Assembly (NCBI RefSeq): GCF_959029255.1
Contig: NZ_CAUFUE010000001.1
Location: forward strand, 124,001-188,000
DNA from: an uncultured Bacteroides sp.
GTDB taxonomy: Bacteria; Bacteroidota; Bacteroidia; Bacteroidales; Bacteroidaceae
Reading direction: 5' to 3'
Length of the DNA stretch: 64,000 bases
Position 1 is the stretch's first letter. Every line of letters begins with the position of its first letter. A program made the position numbers and the translations under genes. The notes beneath the pieces were generated by a model, which saw only the letters and a program-made list of their open reading frames with translations, was not told the DNA's origin and ran no database searches. Positions 62,225-64,000 of the stretch are shown one piece after another.

Positions 62225-62344
62225 TTTATTTACGATTTAATTATTTACGATTTACGCTTGGCATTACTTTTCTTCATCAGACCGATTCACTCTTTACAAC
62301 TAAAAGTAACTTCAATCGTAAATCGCAAATCGTCCAATCGTAAA
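62225..62344 (-). repeat. Hairpin element in the atpH-atpA spacer
   Basis: Same layout as the element at 60500: TTTACGATTTACGCTTG on the left, CAATCGTAAATCGCAAATCG on the right, and the shared core AGACCGATTCACTCTTTACA. Confidence 0.82.
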
Positions 62345-62905
62345 TCACACGATTCTTCTATTTTTATCAATGAACTGTTGTTTCACTTTCTTAAGCTGGG
62401 TAGCGATACTTGCATCCAGACGATAATCGTTGATATCGAATACAAAACCACCCTCAATGGACGGATCGACTTCGGTCTGCAACTCCATTTCGGCATGCAG
62501 CAAATGAGAAGCGCTATTTCTGATACGTTCCCAAACATCACGGCTCACGGGCACAGCGGTTATCAGCTTTGCCACACCGATATGCCTGTCATTGCGGTAG
62601 AGTTTCAGGAAGCTCAAGGCAATGTACTGAAGGAAAGACTCACGCTTGTTTTTCAGCACCAACGTGATGAAACGAGTAAACTCACGTCCGGCAGGAGCAT
62701 CGCCCACAGTAGCCGCACAGATAAGCGTAAACTTCTCCCGTATCGTCAGAATGGGGTTATCCAATGCTTCGCGCAGGTCAGGATGTTTTTCGAAGCTTCG
62801 CGTCAACATACGCATTTCGGCGTACATCGAGTCCTCCGTCCCTGTACTCTTGGCATACTCCATGAGCGCCTTTGCATATCGCATCGAAACAATTCCTATA
62901 TCCAT
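62345..62905 (-). CDS. atpH: F1 ATP synthase delta subunit
   Basis: A 186-residue stator protein linking F1 to the b subunit. MDIGIVSMRYAKALMEYAKS at the start, NPILTIREKFTLICAATVGD, and the C-terminal EVDPSIEGGFVFDINDYRLDAS are typical of OSCP/delta. Confidence 0.94.
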   Translation of the reverse strand: MDIGIVSMRYAKALMEYAKSTGTEDSMYAEMRMLTRSFEKHPDLREALDNPILTIREKFTLICAATVGDAPAGREFTRFITLVLKNKRESFLQYIALSFLKLYRNDRHIGVAKLITAVPVSRDVWERIRNSASHLLHAEMELQTEVDPSIEGGFVFDINDYRLDASIATQLKKVKQQFIDKNRRIV

Positions 62906-62953
62906 TTCTCAATTAAAAATTAAAAATTAAAGATTAAAAGCTAATGACAGCCT

Positions 62954-63460
62954 TTAATTATTCTCGCTTGCCATCAGCATCTCATCCAGCATCCGGTCAA
63001 TCATTTCCATCTGCTCATGCTTCTCGTCCAGGTTCTTGCGGATTACTTTCTCGGCAATATCTACCGACAACACCGCTACTTGACGCCGAATATCGCGGAT
63101 AGCTTCTTCCTTCTCCAGCTGTATCTGTTTTTTCACATCGCTCAGCTCTTTCTGCGCGGCGACTTCCGCCTGCTTGCGCGCTTCGACGATAATCTTGTCA
63201 CGCTCGTGCATCGCCTCCCGCAGAATGCGTCCCTGTTCTTTGTTGGCAGCGGCAATCAACGCTTCGCTCTGCTCTTTCAACTTGGAGAGTTGGGCGTTTG
63301 CTTCGCGTGCCACCTCCATGGATTGGTCTATGTAGGACTTACGGCCTTCCACCATCTTGGTGATGATGGGAAAACCGTATTTAGCCAACACTACAAACAC
63401 CACGCCGAATGAGAGGAGCATCCAGAACAGCAGACCACTATCGGGTAATAACAATGACAT
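62954..63460 (-). CDS. atpF: F0 ATP synthase b subunit
   Basis: A 168-residue peripheral stalk subunit: N-terminal membrane helix (LLFWMLLSFGVVFVVLAKYG) and a long charged coiled coil (AREANAQLSKLKEQSEALIA onward) that dimerises and contacts delta. Confidence 0.95.
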   Translation of the reverse strand: MSLLLPDSGLLFWMLLSFGVVFVVLAKYGFPIITKMVEGRKSYIDQSMEVAREANAQLSKLKEQSEALIAAANKEQGRILREAMHERDKIIVEARKQAEVAAQKELSDVKKQIQLEKEEAIRDIRRQVAVLSVDIAEKVIRKNLDEKHEQMEMIDRMLDEMLMASENN

Positions 63461-63469
63461 AATTTTATG

Positions 63470-63727
63470 TTATAAGAAGAATACCAACAAACAAACAACA
63501 ACAGCCAGCAAAGCGACACCTTCAATCAAGGCGGCGGCAATAATCATGTTCATACGGATATCTCCCGATGCTTCCGGTTGACGGGCAATAGCCTCCATGG
63601 CAGAGCTACCGATTTTACCAATACCCAGACCTGCACCAATAACGGCGATACCAGCACCCAGTGCTGCTCCCAATTTGCTGATTCCCACACCTGCCGCAGC
63701 AGCTTGTAATAATACAGATAGTAACAT
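63470..63727 (-). CDS. atpE: F0 ATP synthase c subunit
   Basis: 85 residues from the ATG of MLLSVLLQAAAAG (a second ATG is three codons upstream). Two helices of the c-ring hairpin: glycine-rich LGAGIAVIGAGLGIGKIG, polar loop ARQPEASGDIR, and the ion-carrying glutamate in ALIEGVALLAVVV. The residue after the glutamate is glycine and no glutamine is seen in helix 1, so the sodium-type signature is absent and proton coupling is more likely. Confidence 0.94.
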   Translation of the reverse strand: MLLSVLLQAAAAGVGISKLGAALGAGIAVIGAGLGIGKIGSSAMEAIARQPEASGDIRMNMIIAAALIEGVALLAVVVCLLVFFL

Positions 63728-63803
63728 AATGTTCAAATTTTTAAATGGTTATTTTTATTAATATTTATATTCTCAATAATCACCTTATAACTTCATAACT
63801 TCA

Positions 63804-64000
63804 TCACTTTATGGCCTTCTCACCCGTCTTCTCCTTATGCTCTTCCTGCGCCAGTCCGATAAAGACTGCCGACAGCATAGTGAACACGTATGCCTGGATA
63901 AAGGCAACCAACAGTTCCAATGCATTCATAAAGATATTAAACAACACCGAAGCAAAAGTCAGCGAACCATTAAGCACAGGCCCCATACTTGCCGAGATAA
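63804..64000 (-). CDS. atpB: F0 ATP synthase a subunit, truncated by the window edge
   Basis: Only the C-terminal 60 or so residues are present; the frame stays open to the right edge (ISASMGPVLNG and upstream). FNIFMNALELLVAFIQAYVF and TMLSAVFIGLAQEEH match the last two membrane helices of subunit a, which forms the ion half-channels. An internal ATG (63986) is not the true start. Confidence 0.9.
   Translation of the reverse strand, partial: ISASMGPVLNGSLTFASVLFNIFMNALELLVAFIQAYVFTMLSAVFIGLAQEEHKEKTGEKAIK

Noticed and set aside
61400..62923. 507-residue plus-strand open frame opposite atpA/atpH
   Set aside because: It crosses two conserved atp genes and a spacer, and no part resembles a known protein.

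Overview
The window reads as a chromosomal segment of a Bacteroides-type gut anaerobe. The evidence is the repeated Bacteroides -7 promoter box (TAnnTTTG) at many gene starts, signal-peptide families typical of the phylum, a CobN/HmuS-TUV module, the DUF5112/DUF5113-type sensor, an RprXY-like system and a Bacteroidetes atp gene order. No rRNA, tRNA, CRISPR array, prophage or insertion sequence was recognised.

Region 1 (1-20.6 kb) is centred on tetrapyrroles. A left-truncated CobN/HmuS-family chelatase is followed by three small membrane proteins: a multi-pass protein, an ExbB/TolQ-like channel and an ExbD-like DUF2149 protein. Next come four fused corrin enzymes (CbiH-CbiC, CbiE-CbiT, CbiG-CbiF, CbiJ-CbiD), with a P-loop/PD-(D/E)XK protein lying among them and an outer-membrane barrel gene overlapping the end of the last. 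On the other strand lies a BtuFCD-like ABC importer, then an operon resembling the reactive-chlorine system RclR-RclC-RclA. CbiL follows on the plus strand. Together CbiL, H, F, G, D, J, E, T and C cover every step from (cobalt-)precorrin-2 to cobyrinate by the oxygen-independent route. The early chelatase CbiK/CbiX and the late amidation and nucleotide-loop enzymes are not in the window.

Region 2 (20.7-29.6 kb) holds a DUF1573 protein, an OPT-family transporter, a secreted esterase, a GH2 beta-galactosidase, a DUF1460 amidase-like protein, a 56-residue small protein and RpiA. Its spacers carry a repeat family built from 23-bp GTTGACAAGG units.

Region 3 (29.6-43.4 kb) has an AbgT-type transporter, a response regulator and a 1454-residue two-headed sensor made of two complete lipoprotein-sensor halves. 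These are followed by Prs, a secreted protein of 14 MORN repeats, and a minus-strand operon PBP1A-FolK-like-KdsB-M16 (protease-dead type).

Region 4 (43.4-44.4 kb) is a gene-free repeat hotspot: an 11-bp tandem array, a purine tract, a long nested palindrome and a 22-bp tandem array.

Region 5 (44.4-64 kb) has PyrB-PyrI, a flavin reductase, a barrel protein, GlyA and Fhs. Next are a TonB-receptor-like barrel protein divergent from an RprX/RprY-like two-component system, with phased GTTATC sites between them. A small secreted protein and an RmlD-like reductase follow. Then come a toxin-antitoxin pair co-directional with a PIF1-like helicase, and the atp operon (atpB partial, E, F, H, A, G), in which two spacers carry related hairpin elements.
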